Shown: piece by piece, positions 16,860-25,096 of the stretch
Layout of the letters: the number at the start of each line of letters is the position of its first letter
How positions within the stretch are numbered: the stretch's first letter is position 1
DNA from: Microbacterium faecale
GTDB taxonomy: Bacteria; Actinomycetota; Actinomycetes; Actinomycetales; Microbacteriaceae
NCBI RefSeq assembly: GCF_014640975.1
Contig: NZ_BMHO01000001.1
Location: 878,166-942,165, forward strand
Length of the DNA stretch: 64,000 nt
Reading direction: 5' to 3'
Notes under the pieces: generated by a model
Database searches by the model: none
Told to the model about the DNA's origin: nothing
What the model saw: only the letters and a program-made list of their open reading frames with translations
Program-made: the position numbers and the translations under genes

Positions 16860-17897
16860 TTACAGCTCCGCGGCGAGGAGCTCCAGCGTCTGCATGCGGC
16901 CCGGCGTCTCGTCGAGAGGCTCGGACTCGTAGGCTCCCGCGCTCGGCGAGATCATCACCTCGTCGACGCCGTGCGTCTCGGCGAACGTGCGCAGCTCGTC
17001 AGCCACCTTCGACGGCTCTCCGACGAACCACCGCTGCCGGTTCTGCTGCATGAGCGAATCCTCGAGTGCGTCCGACGGATCCCGCAGCACCTCGTCGACG
17101 GTCTCGATCTTGCGCATGGGCTTGTTCGAGCGCAGCCGCGCGAACTGGCGCAGCTGCGGTAGCGCGCGCTCCTCGGCCTCGGCCTGGTTCGGCGCCACGA
17201 CGACGTTCGCGGTCACGAACGTCACCGGCTCCGGGAACGTCTCGCTCGCGACGAACTCCTGCCGGTACAGCGACATCGCCCGCTCGATGCCCTCGCCCGC
17301 GAAGTGGTGCGCGAACACGTACGGCAGCCCGAGCTGCGCGGCCAGGCGGGCCGAGAAGTCGCTGGATCCGAGCAGCCACACCATCGGGGATCCGGTCGCC
17401 TCGGGCGTCGCGTGCACGTCGTACGTGTCGCCGGACGTGAACCGCACCGTCGCGCCCTCCGGACCCATGAGCTGCATGATGTCCTGCACGTGATCCGGGA
17501 ACTGCTGGGCCTCGCTCGTCGTGCCCGAGCGCCGCAGCAGCTGCGTGATGACCGGATCGCTGCCGGGCGCGCGGCCGAGCCCGAGATCGATGCGGCCCGG
17601 GGCGAGCGCCTCGAGCGCGGCGAACTGCTCGCCGACGATCAGCGGGGCGTGGTTCGGCAGCATGACGCCGCCCGAGCCGACGCGGATCCGCTTCGTCTGC
17701 GTCACCGTGGCCGCGATGAGCACGGGAGGCGACGTCGATGCGACCGCTGGCATGTTGTGGTGCTCGGCGTACCAGTAGCGCCGGAACCCGAGCTCGTCGG
17801 CGGTGCGCGCGAGCGCGAACGACGTCGTCAGGGCCTGGGCGGTCGTCTGGCCCGTGCGCACGGGCACGAGGTCGAGGACGGAGAGTGCGGGGGTCAT
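16860..17897 (-). CDS. LLM-class flavin-dependent oxidoreductase
   Basis: A 345-aa protein starting at MTPALSVLDLVPVRTGQT. The sequence LARTADELGFRRYWYAEHHNM, quoted in part as FRRYWYAEHHNM, is diagnostic of the alkanal-monooxygenase-like subgroup. IRVGSGGVMLPNHAPLIVGE, GRIDLGLGRAPGSDP and GSSDFSARLAAQLGLPYVFA follow. It is predicted to use FMN with NAD(P)H or a partner reductase. A GTG five codons upstream is a possible but less likely start. The substrate is unknown. Confidence 0.9.
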   Translation of the reverse strand: MTPALSVLDLVPVRTGQTTAQALTTSFALARTADELGFRRYWYAEHHNMPAVASTSPPVLIAATVTQTKRIRVGSGGVMLPNHAPLIVGEQFAALEALAPGRIDLGLGRAPGSDPVITQLLRRSGTTSEAQQFPDHVQDIMQLMGPEGATVRFTSGDTYDVHATPEATGSPMVWLLGSSDFSARLAAQLGLPYVFAHHFAGEGIERAMSLYRQEFVASETFPEPVTFVTANVVVAPNQAEAEERALPQLRQFARLRSNKPMRKIETVDEVLRDPSDALEDSLMQQNRQRWFVGEPSKVADELRTFAETHGVDEVMISPSAGAYESEPLDETPGRMQTLELLAAEL

Positions 17898-17985
17898 CTT
17901 CAACTGCAACACCCGCGCCCGCTCGGTATTCCCGCGCGCGCACCGGAACCGCGCCGGCGCGCGGCCGCGAAAGCGACCGGATCCG

Positions 17986-20061
17986 CTACGGCAGCACCTC
18001 TTCGAGTTCGCGTCCGATCGCGGGGGCGAGGTGCTCGACCCAGAGGCGGTTCAGGTGCGACTCGTCTTCGTACAGGGGCAGCTCGCCGGCGAACAGCGGG
18101 CAGCCGTCGTCGGAGCACACGAACTTCTCGGTATCGAGGTAGAAGGCCCCGGCGGCCTCGACCTCCTCGCGGGTGATCGTGTTGCTGTGCTGTTCGGTGC
18201 TTTCGCCGGAGACGACGCAGTCGGCCTGGTTCGAGCTGGGGGAGTCGATGCAGTCCTGCGGGGCGACATCGTCGCGGGCCGGCACGTCACCGAGCGCGAT
18301 CACGCGGTCGCTCAGGGCCTGGTAGTCGACCATCGCCTCGGCCACGGCGTCGCGCCACTGCTCGTCGACGGTCGCGTCCGGGTGGTCGGCCATGCGCAGC
18401 TGACCGCGCGCGCCGAGCATGACGGCTTCGGGCTCGAGTTCGGCGACCTTCTCCTGGGTGAACTCGCGGAACCGGTCGCACGTGGGGAACTCGGTTCCGC
18501 CGTTGCCCTGGTCGACCGAGTAGGCGCCGCACGCCATCTTCGCGAAGAGAGCGACGCGGAAGTTGTTCTCCTTGCCGATGATGTTGAGTGCGGGCAGCCA
18601 CATCGCGGCGTGGGAGTCGCCGACGAGCGCGATGGTGGTCTCGGATTCGGTGTCGCCGAAGAAGCACACGTCCGCGGAGTCCTCACCGCTCGAGGCGTAG
18701 CAGTCGCTGTCGGCGATGTCGGTCCACATGGCGTCGCGAATCGCCTCGGCATCGATGTCGGGCGGGATCGGGGCGCCGGACTCGGCGACCTCGACTGCCT
18801 CGTCGAGGTCTTTCTGTACCTGGTCGGCGTCTTCGGGCTCGCTGGTCTGATAGCCGTGCTCGTCGAAGTACTCCTGGGCGATCTGGCGGTTCGCCTCGGC
18901 GCGCACGTTGCCGTAGGCGGAGGATCCGAGGGCGACCGCGACGACGACGATCACGCTGATCGGCCACAGCCACAGCGTCTTGATGTCCTGCGAGAACACC
19001 GGCACGCGCTTCTTCTGGAAGGGCTGCTCGACCACGTGGTAGGTCAGGCTCGCGAGCGCGACGGAGATCGTGATGATGATCGGCGCGGTGAGGAGGAACG
19101 ACGTCGAGGCGGGCACCAGCGCCTCGATTGCGAGCGCGACGGGCCAGTGCCACAGGTACAGCGAGAAGGAGATGTCGCCGACGTAGCGGACGGGCGTCCA
19201 CTGCAGGATCCGTCCCGTCCAGGTGTTCGGGCCGGCGGCCAGCAGCAGCGCCGTGCCGACGACGGGGAAGAGCGCGTGCCAGCCGGGGAACGGCGTGAAC
19301 TCGTCGAACTGCCACGTCGCGTAGGCGAGGATCAGGATCCCGACGGTCGCGGCCGCGTGTCGCCAGCGCGAGGCGAGCGGTGAGGTGAGCACGCAGGCGA
19401 GCAGCGCACCACCGGCGAGTTCGAACGCGCGGGCCGCAGTGTCGAAGTAGGCCGCCTCGGGGCGCTCGCCGGTGGCCCACAGCGAGTAGGCGAGGGAGGC
19501 GACGAACACGACTCCTGCGGTGATCGCGAAGCCGCGCTTGCTGAAGCGAGGCACGACGAACAGCACCAGCAGCGGCCAGATGATGTAGAACTGCTCCTCG
19601 ACCGCGAGCGACCAGTAGTGCTGGAAGAGGCTCGGGGCCTCGACGGAGAAGTAGTCGGTGCCGGAGAGCGCGAGGTGCCAGTTGGCGAAGAAGATGCTCG
19701 ACCAGGCCGCGTCTGCCGTGGTCTGGTGCAGGCGCTCGAGTGACAGCGTGAAGGTCGCGTAGAGGACGATCGCGACGGTGACGACAGTCGCAGCCGGCAG
19801 GATCCGCCTGGCGCGCCGGACGTAGAACTGCGAGATCGAGACGGTGCCGCTGCGCTCGACCTCGCGCAGCAGCAGCTGGGTGATGAGGAAGCCCGAGATG
19901 ACGAAGAAGACGTCGACACCGATGTAGCCGCCCTCGACGAGGGGGACGCCGGCGTGGGCGACGAGCACGAGCCCGACGGCCAGCGCGCGGAGCCCCTGGA
20001 TGTCGGGGCGCCACGTGCTCGGTGCTTTCTTCAGCACCGGGGTATCGACTGTCGCGCTCAT
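17986..20061 (-). CDS. Membrane O-acyltransferase with C-terminal SGNH domain
   Basis: A 691-aa protein. Residues about 15-360 are an acyltransferase-3 (OafA/YrhL) integral membrane domain with about ten helices; DIQGLRALAVGLVLVAHAG carries the conserved His, and GVDVFFVISGFLIT and YVRRARRILP are signatures. Residues about 430-691 are an extracytoplasmic SGNH hydrolase-like domain with IALVGDSHAAMW near 479 and DESHLNRLW near 665, giving the Ser and Asp-His of the triad. The family O-acetylates cell-surface polysaccharide or peptidoglycan. The ATG at 20061 is chosen because MSATVDTPV leads directly into the domain. Confidence 0.91.
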   Translation of the reverse strand: MSATVDTPVLKKAPSTWRPDIQGLRALAVGLVLVAHAGVPLVEGGYIGVDVFFVISGFLITQLLLREVERSGTVSISQFYVRRARRILPAATVVTVAIVLYATFTLSLERLHQTTADAAWSSIFFANWHLALSGTDYFSVEAPSLFQHYWSLAVEEQFYIIWPLLVLFVVPRFSKRGFAITAGVVFVASLAYSLWATGERPEAAYFDTAARAFELAGGALLACVLTSPLASRWRHAAATVGILILAYATWQFDEFTPFPGWHALFPVVGTALLLAAGPNTWTGRILQWTPVRYVGDISFSLYLWHWPVALAIEALVPASTSFLLTAPIIITISVALASLTYHVVEQPFQKKRVPVFSQDIKTLWLWPISVIVVVAVALGSSAYGNVRAEANRQIAQEYFDEHGYQTSEPEDADQVQKDLDEAVEVAESGAPIPPDIDAEAIRDAMWTDIADSDCYASSGEDSADVCFFGDTESETTIALVGDSHAAMWLPALNIIGKENNFRVALFAKMACGAYSVDQGNGGTEFPTCDRFREFTQEKVAELEPEAVMLGARGQLRMADHPDATVDEQWRDAVAEAMVDYQALSDRVIALGDVPARDDVAPQDCIDSPSSNQADCVVSGESTEQHSNTITREEVEAAGAFYLDTEKFVCSDDGCPLFAGELPLYEDESHLNRLWVEHLAPAIGRELEEVLP

Positions 20062-20163
20062 AACTACCACGTTAGTTACCGTTTTGTGATGTTTCTGGGA
20101 GCGCGGGATATCGGGCGGGTCACGGGCGCCGTTGTTCAGGGTCGGTCGGCTGTCGGTGGCTCG

Positions 20164-20257
20164 CACAACAACGCAGTCAATCCCGGGCCCCAGGTGGCCA
20201 CGTGCCGCGTGTTTCCGCGGTGTGGTCCGATCCGGAGCCGGAATCGACTGCGTTGTG
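20164..20257. repeat. Inverted repeat, GACTGCGTTGTG type
   Basis: CACAACAACGCAGTCAATCC at 20164-20183 pairs with GGAATCGACTGCGTTGTG at 20240-20257, allowing a three-base bulge. The loop is GC-rich. It lies between the acyltransferase start and the end of the leftward symporter gene. A related half, GACCGCGTTGTG, occurs at 61557-61568. Confidence 0.55.
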
Positions 20258-20292
20258 TTCGAGGTGCGCCGCTCAGGCGACGATGGATTCGC

Positions 20293-21690
20293 CTATCGGG
20301 CGGAGTGCGCCGTGTCGCGGTCGGCGTCGACGGGCTCGTCGGCCTCTTCCTCGTCGTGGAACGGCAGCCCCTCGCGCGGCGCGTTGTAGAGGTCGAGGTC
20401 GAGGATCTTCTCGCGCTTGGCGACGATCGCCGGGATCAACGCCTGGCCCGAGACGTTGAGCGCGGTGCGGCCCATGTCGAGGATCGGGTCGATGGCGAGC
20501 AGCAGGCCGACGCCCTCGAGCGGCAGGCCGACGGTCGACAGCGTCAGGGTGAGCATGACGGTCGCGCCGGTCGTGCCGGCCGTTGCGGCGGATCCGACGA
20601 CCGAGACGAGCACGATCAGCGCGTACTGGATGAACGTCAGCTCGATGTCGAAGAACTGCGCGACGAAGATCGCGGCGATGGCCGGGTAGATGGCGGCGCA
20701 GCCGTCCATCTTGGTGGTCGTACCGAACGGCACGGCGAACGACGCATACGAACGGGGGACCCCGAAGTTGCGCTCGGCGACGCGCTGCGTGAGCGGCAGG
20801 GTGCCGATGGAGGAGCGGCTGACGAACCCGAACTGCGTCACCGGCCACACGCCCGTGAAGTACTGCTTGATCGACAGGCCGTGCGCCTTCGCGAGCAGCG
20901 GGTAGACGACGAAGAACACCAGGGCGAGGCCGATGTAGATGGCGACGGTGAACCACACGAGCGAGGTGAGCTTCTCCCAGCCGTACTGCACCACCGCGTT
21001 ACCGATGAGGCCGAGCGTGCCGATGGGGGCGACGCGAATGATCCACCACACCACCCGCTGGATGACCTTCAGCAGCGACTCGGTGAAGTCGAGGAACGGC
21101 TCGGCCTTCTTGCCGGCGCGGAGCGCGGCGAGGCCGACGACGAGCGACACGACGATGATCTGCAGGATGTTGAAGCTGACGGATCCGGTGAACGCGCCGC
21201 CCTCGTCGATGCCGCCCCGCACGCCGAGGCCGAGGAAGTTCTCGGGCACGAGGCCGATGAGGAAGTCCCACCAGGAGCCGACGCGCGAGGGCTCGCCCGT
21301 CTCGAGACCGCCGCCTGCGCGGGCGCCGGGCTGCAGCACGATGCCGAGGGTGATCGCGATCGACACCGAGATGAGCGCGGTGATCGCGAACCAGAGGAGA
21401 GTCTGTCCGGCCAGGCGCGCGGCGTTCTGCACGCGGCGCAGGTTCGAGATGCTCGCGACGATGGCCGTGAACACGAGCGGCACGACGGCGGCGCGCAGCA
21501 GGGTGACGTACGAGGATCCGATCGTGCCGAGCGTGTCGGACAGCCACGTGGGGTTCTCGGCCGAGGCGCCGAACTGGCGGGCCGCGAGGCCGAGGACGAT
21601 GCCGAGGACCAGCGCGGCGATGATCTGGAAGCCGAAGGAGGCGTAGAAGGGACGCTTCTTCTTCACCTTCGGATCGGTTGTTGCGGACAT
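20293..21690 (-). CDS. Dicarboxylate/amino acid:cation symporter (DAACS family)
   Basis: A 465-aa transporter of the GltP/DctA family. The start MSATTDPKVKKKRPFYASF has an AGGAG ribosome site at good spacing; in-frame codons upstream are not conserved. The family features are ALVLGIVLGLAARQFG in the first helix, PLVFTAIVASISNL (the first hairpin region), RSSIGTLPLT and FAVPFGTTTKMDGCAAIYPA with the conserved Asp, and GTTGATVMLTLTLSTVGLP. The C-terminus is an acidic tail (DEEEADEPVDADRD). It likely takes up glutamate, aspartate or C4-dicarboxylates with Na+ or H+. Confidence 0.9.
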   Translation of the reverse strand: MSATTDPKVKKKRPFYASFGFQIIAALVLGIVLGLAARQFGASAENPTWLSDTLGTIGSSYVTLLRAAVVPLVFTAIVASISNLRRVQNAARLAGQTLLWFAITALISVSIAITLGIVLQPGARAGGGLETGEPSRVGSWWDFLIGLVPENFLGLGVRGGIDEGGAFTGSVSFNILQIIVVSLVVGLAALRAGKKAEPFLDFTESLLKVIQRVVWWIIRVAPIGTLGLIGNAVVQYGWEKLTSLVWFTVAIYIGLALVFFVVYPLLAKAHGLSIKQYFTGVWPVTQFGFVSRSSIGTLPLTQRVAERNFGVPRSYASFAVPFGTTTKMDGCAAIYPAIAAIFVAQFFDIELTFIQYALIVLVSVVGSAATAGTTGATVMLTLTLSTVGLPLEGVGLLLAIDPILDMGRTALNVSGQALIPAIVAKREKILDLDLYNAPREGLPFHDEEEADEPVDADRDTAHSAR

Positions 21691-21872
21691 GAAAAATCTC
21701 CTGAGGAAACGGGGGCTGATGCGGCGCCGAGCGCAGCGGTCGGCGCAGCGACCTGATGCCATTCAACTCCTCGACGGGCGTCGATGTTCCCGATGTTTCC
21801 CTGAGTTTCGGTTTCGGGGTGGGGCCAGGGGGAATCTCCGTCATGGGGTGACTTCTGCGGACGTAATGTGAC

Positions 21873-22790
21873 GTGGTGGGTAACGGGTTGGCCGGTTCGA
21901 TCGCGATCACGTCGCTTGCTCGACGGCGTGGCTGGCCCGCTCCGCTCGTCGTCACCGCGGTTGCGCTCGTTGTCTCGTACGCCTCGGGGCAGATGTGCAA
22001 GGGCATCAAGCTGCGGCGCTGGAAACATGCGCCCGAGGCGGGCAGAGCGGATCCGTCCTCCCGGCCCGGCCGACGCATCGCCGAGCAGAAGAAGCGCCGC
22101 GCGGCGATGGCCGTGCAGTCAACGGCGCAGGCGATCCGCACGCGGGTGCAGAAGCCGCGGCTGTCGTGGCAGGAGCGCCTCGTCGTGTCATGGTCGAGCA
22201 TGCGCGGTGTCGTGACGCTCGCGCTCGCCGTGGCGCTGCCCGACCTCACCGAGCACGGGATGCCGGACGGAAACGTCGAGACGATGATCGCCGTCGCGTA
22301 CATCGTCACGGTCGGCACCCTGCTGCTGCAGGGGCTGACGCTTCCGGCGCTGATCCGCGGGCTGGGCGTGTCGGCGACGGATCAGACGGTGGCCGACAAC
22401 CGCGAGATCGCGCGCATGCGGCGGCTCAGCAAGGAGGCGGGCGTCGAGTACCTGCGGGAGCAGCAGGAGCGCTGGGGCGCAAAGTACGGATCCGACGACA
22501 TCGACGCCTTCAAGCGGTTCTCGCGTGGGTTACTGAGGATCGAGCAGGGCGCGGAGCGCGGGGATCGCGAGATCGACGGAGCCACGGATGACGCGACCGC
22601 GCGCCGGGGCGGGGTCGCGCACGAGGAGTTCCTCGCGCTGTCGAAGGGCTGGCTCGCGGTGCGCCGCCGCGTCGCGCTCGAGCAGTCGAGGGCGGGAAAC
22701 CTCAGCGAGGAGGTCATGCGCGAGGTGTTCGACGCGATCGATGCGGAGGAGCTGGCGTTGGATACGAAGGGGGCGCTGCGGAAGAAGTAG
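21873..22790 (+). pseudogene. Internally deleted Na+/H+ antiporter (CPA1/NhaP type)
   Basis: The reading frame is open for 305 codons but joins two distant parts of a CPA1 antiporter. The first ~38 residues (ITSLARRRGWPAPLVVTAVA then LVVSYASG) match the N-terminal first helix. After SYASG the sequence jumps to a linker (KLRRWKHAPEAG...) and then to the last membrane part WQERLVVSWSSMRGVVTLAL and the cytoplasmic tail ending DTKGALRKK. Roughly 300 residues with the ion-binding helices are missing, so transport is not possible by the known mechanism. The deletion kept the frame. Start GTG at 21873 has no strong ribosome site. Confidence 0.7.
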
Positions 22791-22945
22791 GGGATGAGGC
22801 GCTCGTCCGACACATCAGACTCGGGATGGGACACATTCGTCACGCGCGGAGGCCGTCGCGCCCGGGTGGCGGGCACCGGATACTAATACACTGAGCAGCA
22901 TGCAGGCGCTCCATGAAATCCCGGTATGGCCCCGAGGTTCGCTCG

Positions 22946-25096
22946 ATGAGGACCGACGTCGTCAAGCCGCAAGACGTGTTCTACCGTCCCACGCGTCTCG
23001 TGGTGCCGCTTTTCCAGCGCCCATATGTGTGGTCGCGGGAGTCGCAGTGGCAGCCGCTGTGCGAGGACATCGTTCGGCTTATCGAGGTGATCGATCGGCA
23101 CGATCAGAACGCGACGCACTTCCTCGGTGCCATCGTCATCCAGCAGGTGCCGACTTCGTTGGGTGTTCTGCCAACGTGGAACGTCATCGATGGACAGCAG
23201 CGCCTGACGACCCTCCAGCTGTTCCTCAATGCGATGTACTCGTCCTTTGAATATCGCGGCTTTTCGAGCCTCGCCCGACGGATTCTGCCACTGACGGAGA
23301 ACTCGCAAGACGAGCGCACAAAGGACGAGGACCGCTACAAGGTCTGGCCCACGAACCGCGACCGCGAGGGCTTCGCGGCAGTTATGTCGCTGCCGGTCGC
23401 GGCGCAGTACAGCGACATCGCGCACACACGGATGCGCGACGCGCACGAATTCTTCACCGGATCCATCACGGAGTGGCTCGGGGACGGCGACGACGTCGAA
23501 CGGCGTGCGGCGTCCCTCGCGGATTCGGTGATGACTCGACTCGAGATAGCGAGCATCACCCTTGAGGCGAACGAAGACGCGCAGGCGATCTTCGAGACGC
23601 TCAACGCCCGCGGCACGCCCCTGTCGGCGGCCGACCTCATCAAGAACTACGTCTTCCAGCAGATGCCGGAGGAGCGAACCGAGCGCGCCTACCTCGCGTA
23701 CTGGGCGGACTTCGAGACGCCGTGGTGGGAGCAGACGGTCACATCGGGGCGCGTGAAGAACACGCGTTCGTCGCTGTTCCTCTGGCAGTGGCTGACCGCC
23801 CGCACGCTCGAGGACTTTCCGATCCGCGAGGTGTTCACGCAGTTCAAGCACTATGTGAGCACGGTCGCGAAGGACATCGGCGCGCTGCTGCCGCAGATCA
23901 AGCGGGCGGCGGATCGCTATCGCGCGGTGATCGAGGGATCCGCGCGAGAGGTCGGCGAGCTGAGCCGCATCGAGCTGTTCAGCTACCGCGTCGACGCGCT
24001 GCGTACGGACGTCGCGCGCCCGTTGCTCATCTGGCTCGACGAGCCGGAGCAGGAGGCGATCACGGACGAGGATCGCAACCGGATCCTCGGGACCCTCGAG
24101 TCCTGGTTCGTGCGGCGGGCGCTGGTGAAGGCGACGTCGCAGGGATCCAACCGGACGATCGTCGACCTCCTCCGGCGCGTGAGCAGCCTTCCGCCGGATC
24201 GGGTGGCGCAGGGAGTCGTCGACTTCCTCGCAGACATCCACTCGCGCACGGGCTACTGGCCGGACGACGCCGAGGTGCGATCGGTCGTCAGCGAGGTGCG
24301 CGCCTACTGGTCGTACCGCCAGTCGATTCAACGGATGATCTTCGAGGCGCTCGAGGACGTCAAGCGCGGATACCCCGACGGGCGACGCTTCGCGATGGGC
24401 CCGATCGTGCGCGGCAAGGCCACGATCGAGCACCTCATGCCTCAGAAGTGGCGCAAGAGCTGGTTCGCCGAGCTGAGCGACGACGAGCAGGCCATGCGGG
24501 ATCACCGGATCCAGCAGCTCGGCAACCTCACGATCGTCACTCAGTCGCTGAACACGCGCGTCTCGAACGGACCGTGGGAGCAGAAGAGGGATCACTTCCT
24601 GCGGTCCGACGACGTGCTCATCACGAAGGACGCGATCGATCTCGCCGGGGAGACCGGCTGGGACGAGGGCGCCATCGAGCGGCGCACGGAGCAGCTGATC
24701 GATCAGATCCTCGTCGTCTGGCCCGCGCCGCACGGGCACGTCGGGCTGACCGAGACGCGAGGCAACGGCTCGGCGTCGAACGAGGTCGATGTGGCACAGC
24801 TCGTCGACGCCGGATGGCTCGAGGCCGGGACGCGACTGGTGCCGGGCGGCAGCTACTTCGCGGAGGGCATCGAGGCGGCGATCGCGCAGGACGGGCGGAT
24901 CCACGTCGGCGAGACGCCGCACGACACCCCCTCCGGCGCGGGCCGCGCGGTGCTCGGGCACGGCGTGAACGGCTGGTGGTACTGGGCGCTCGCCGGCACG
25001 GAACGACGGCTGTCGCACGTGCGGGATGAGTACCTCGCGAGCGTCGGGGACGCGAAAGGCGTGAGCGATGGCGACGACGACGGAAGAAGAATCTGA
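22946..25096 (+). CDS. DUF262/HNH (GmrSD-like) protein with C-terminal RAMA-like domain
   Basis: A 716-aa protein. The DUF262 domain begins LVVPLFQRPYVWSRESQW and has the nucleotide-site motif VIDGQQRLTTLQLF near residue 80. FETLNARGTPLSAADLIKNY is the second DUF262 signature. A DUF1524 HNH-type nuclease follows with TIEHLMPQKW near 492 and LGNLTIVTQSLN then SNGPWEQKRDHF near 523-545. The C-terminal ~90 residues (VDVAQLVDAGWLEAGTRLVP to NGWWYWAL) look like a RAMA domain, predicted to read modified DNA. GmrSD relatives are type IV restriction enzymes that cut modified DNA. ATG 22946 has GAGG at eight bases; ATG 22913 is an alternative. The stop overlaps hsdM (TGATG). Confidence 0.85.
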   Translation: MRTDVVKPQDVFYRPTRLVVPLFQRPYVWSRESQWQPLCEDIVRLIEVIDRHDQNATHFLGAIVIQQVPTSLGVLPTWNVIDGQQRLTTLQLFLNAMYSSFEYRGFSSLARRILPLTENSQDERTKDEDRYKVWPTNRDREGFAAVMSLPVAAQYSDIAHTRMRDAHEFFTGSITEWLGDGDDVERRAASLADSVMTRLEIASITLEANEDAQAIFETLNARGTPLSAADLIKNYVFQQMPEERTERAYLAYWADFETPWWEQTVTSGRVKNTRSSLFLWQWLTARTLEDFPIREVFTQFKHYVSTVAKDIGALLPQIKRAADRYRAVIEGSAREVGELSRIELFSYRVDALRTDVARPLLIWLDEPEQEAITDEDRNRILGTLESWFVRRALVKATSQGSNRTIVDLLRRVSSLPPDRVAQGVVDFLADIHSRTGYWPDDAEVRSVVSEVRAYWSYRQSIQRMIFEALEDVKRGYPDGRRFAMGPIVRGKATIEHLMPQKWRKSWFAELSDDEQAMRDHRIQQLGNLTIVTQSLNTRVSNGPWEQKRDHFLRSDDVLITKDAIDLAGETGWDEGAIERRTEQLIDQILVVWPAPHGHVGLTETRGNGSASNEVDVAQLVDAGWLEAGTRLVPGGSYFAEGIEAAIAQDGRIHVGETPHDTPSGAGRAVLGHGVNGWWYWALAGTERRLSHVRDEYLASVGDAKGVSDGDDDGRRI

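Noticed and set aside
22797..22912. Insertion-sequence end upstream of the DUF262 gene
   Set aside because: The short similar words TCCGACACA and TGGGACACA look like repeated ends but no transposase or matching distal end was found.
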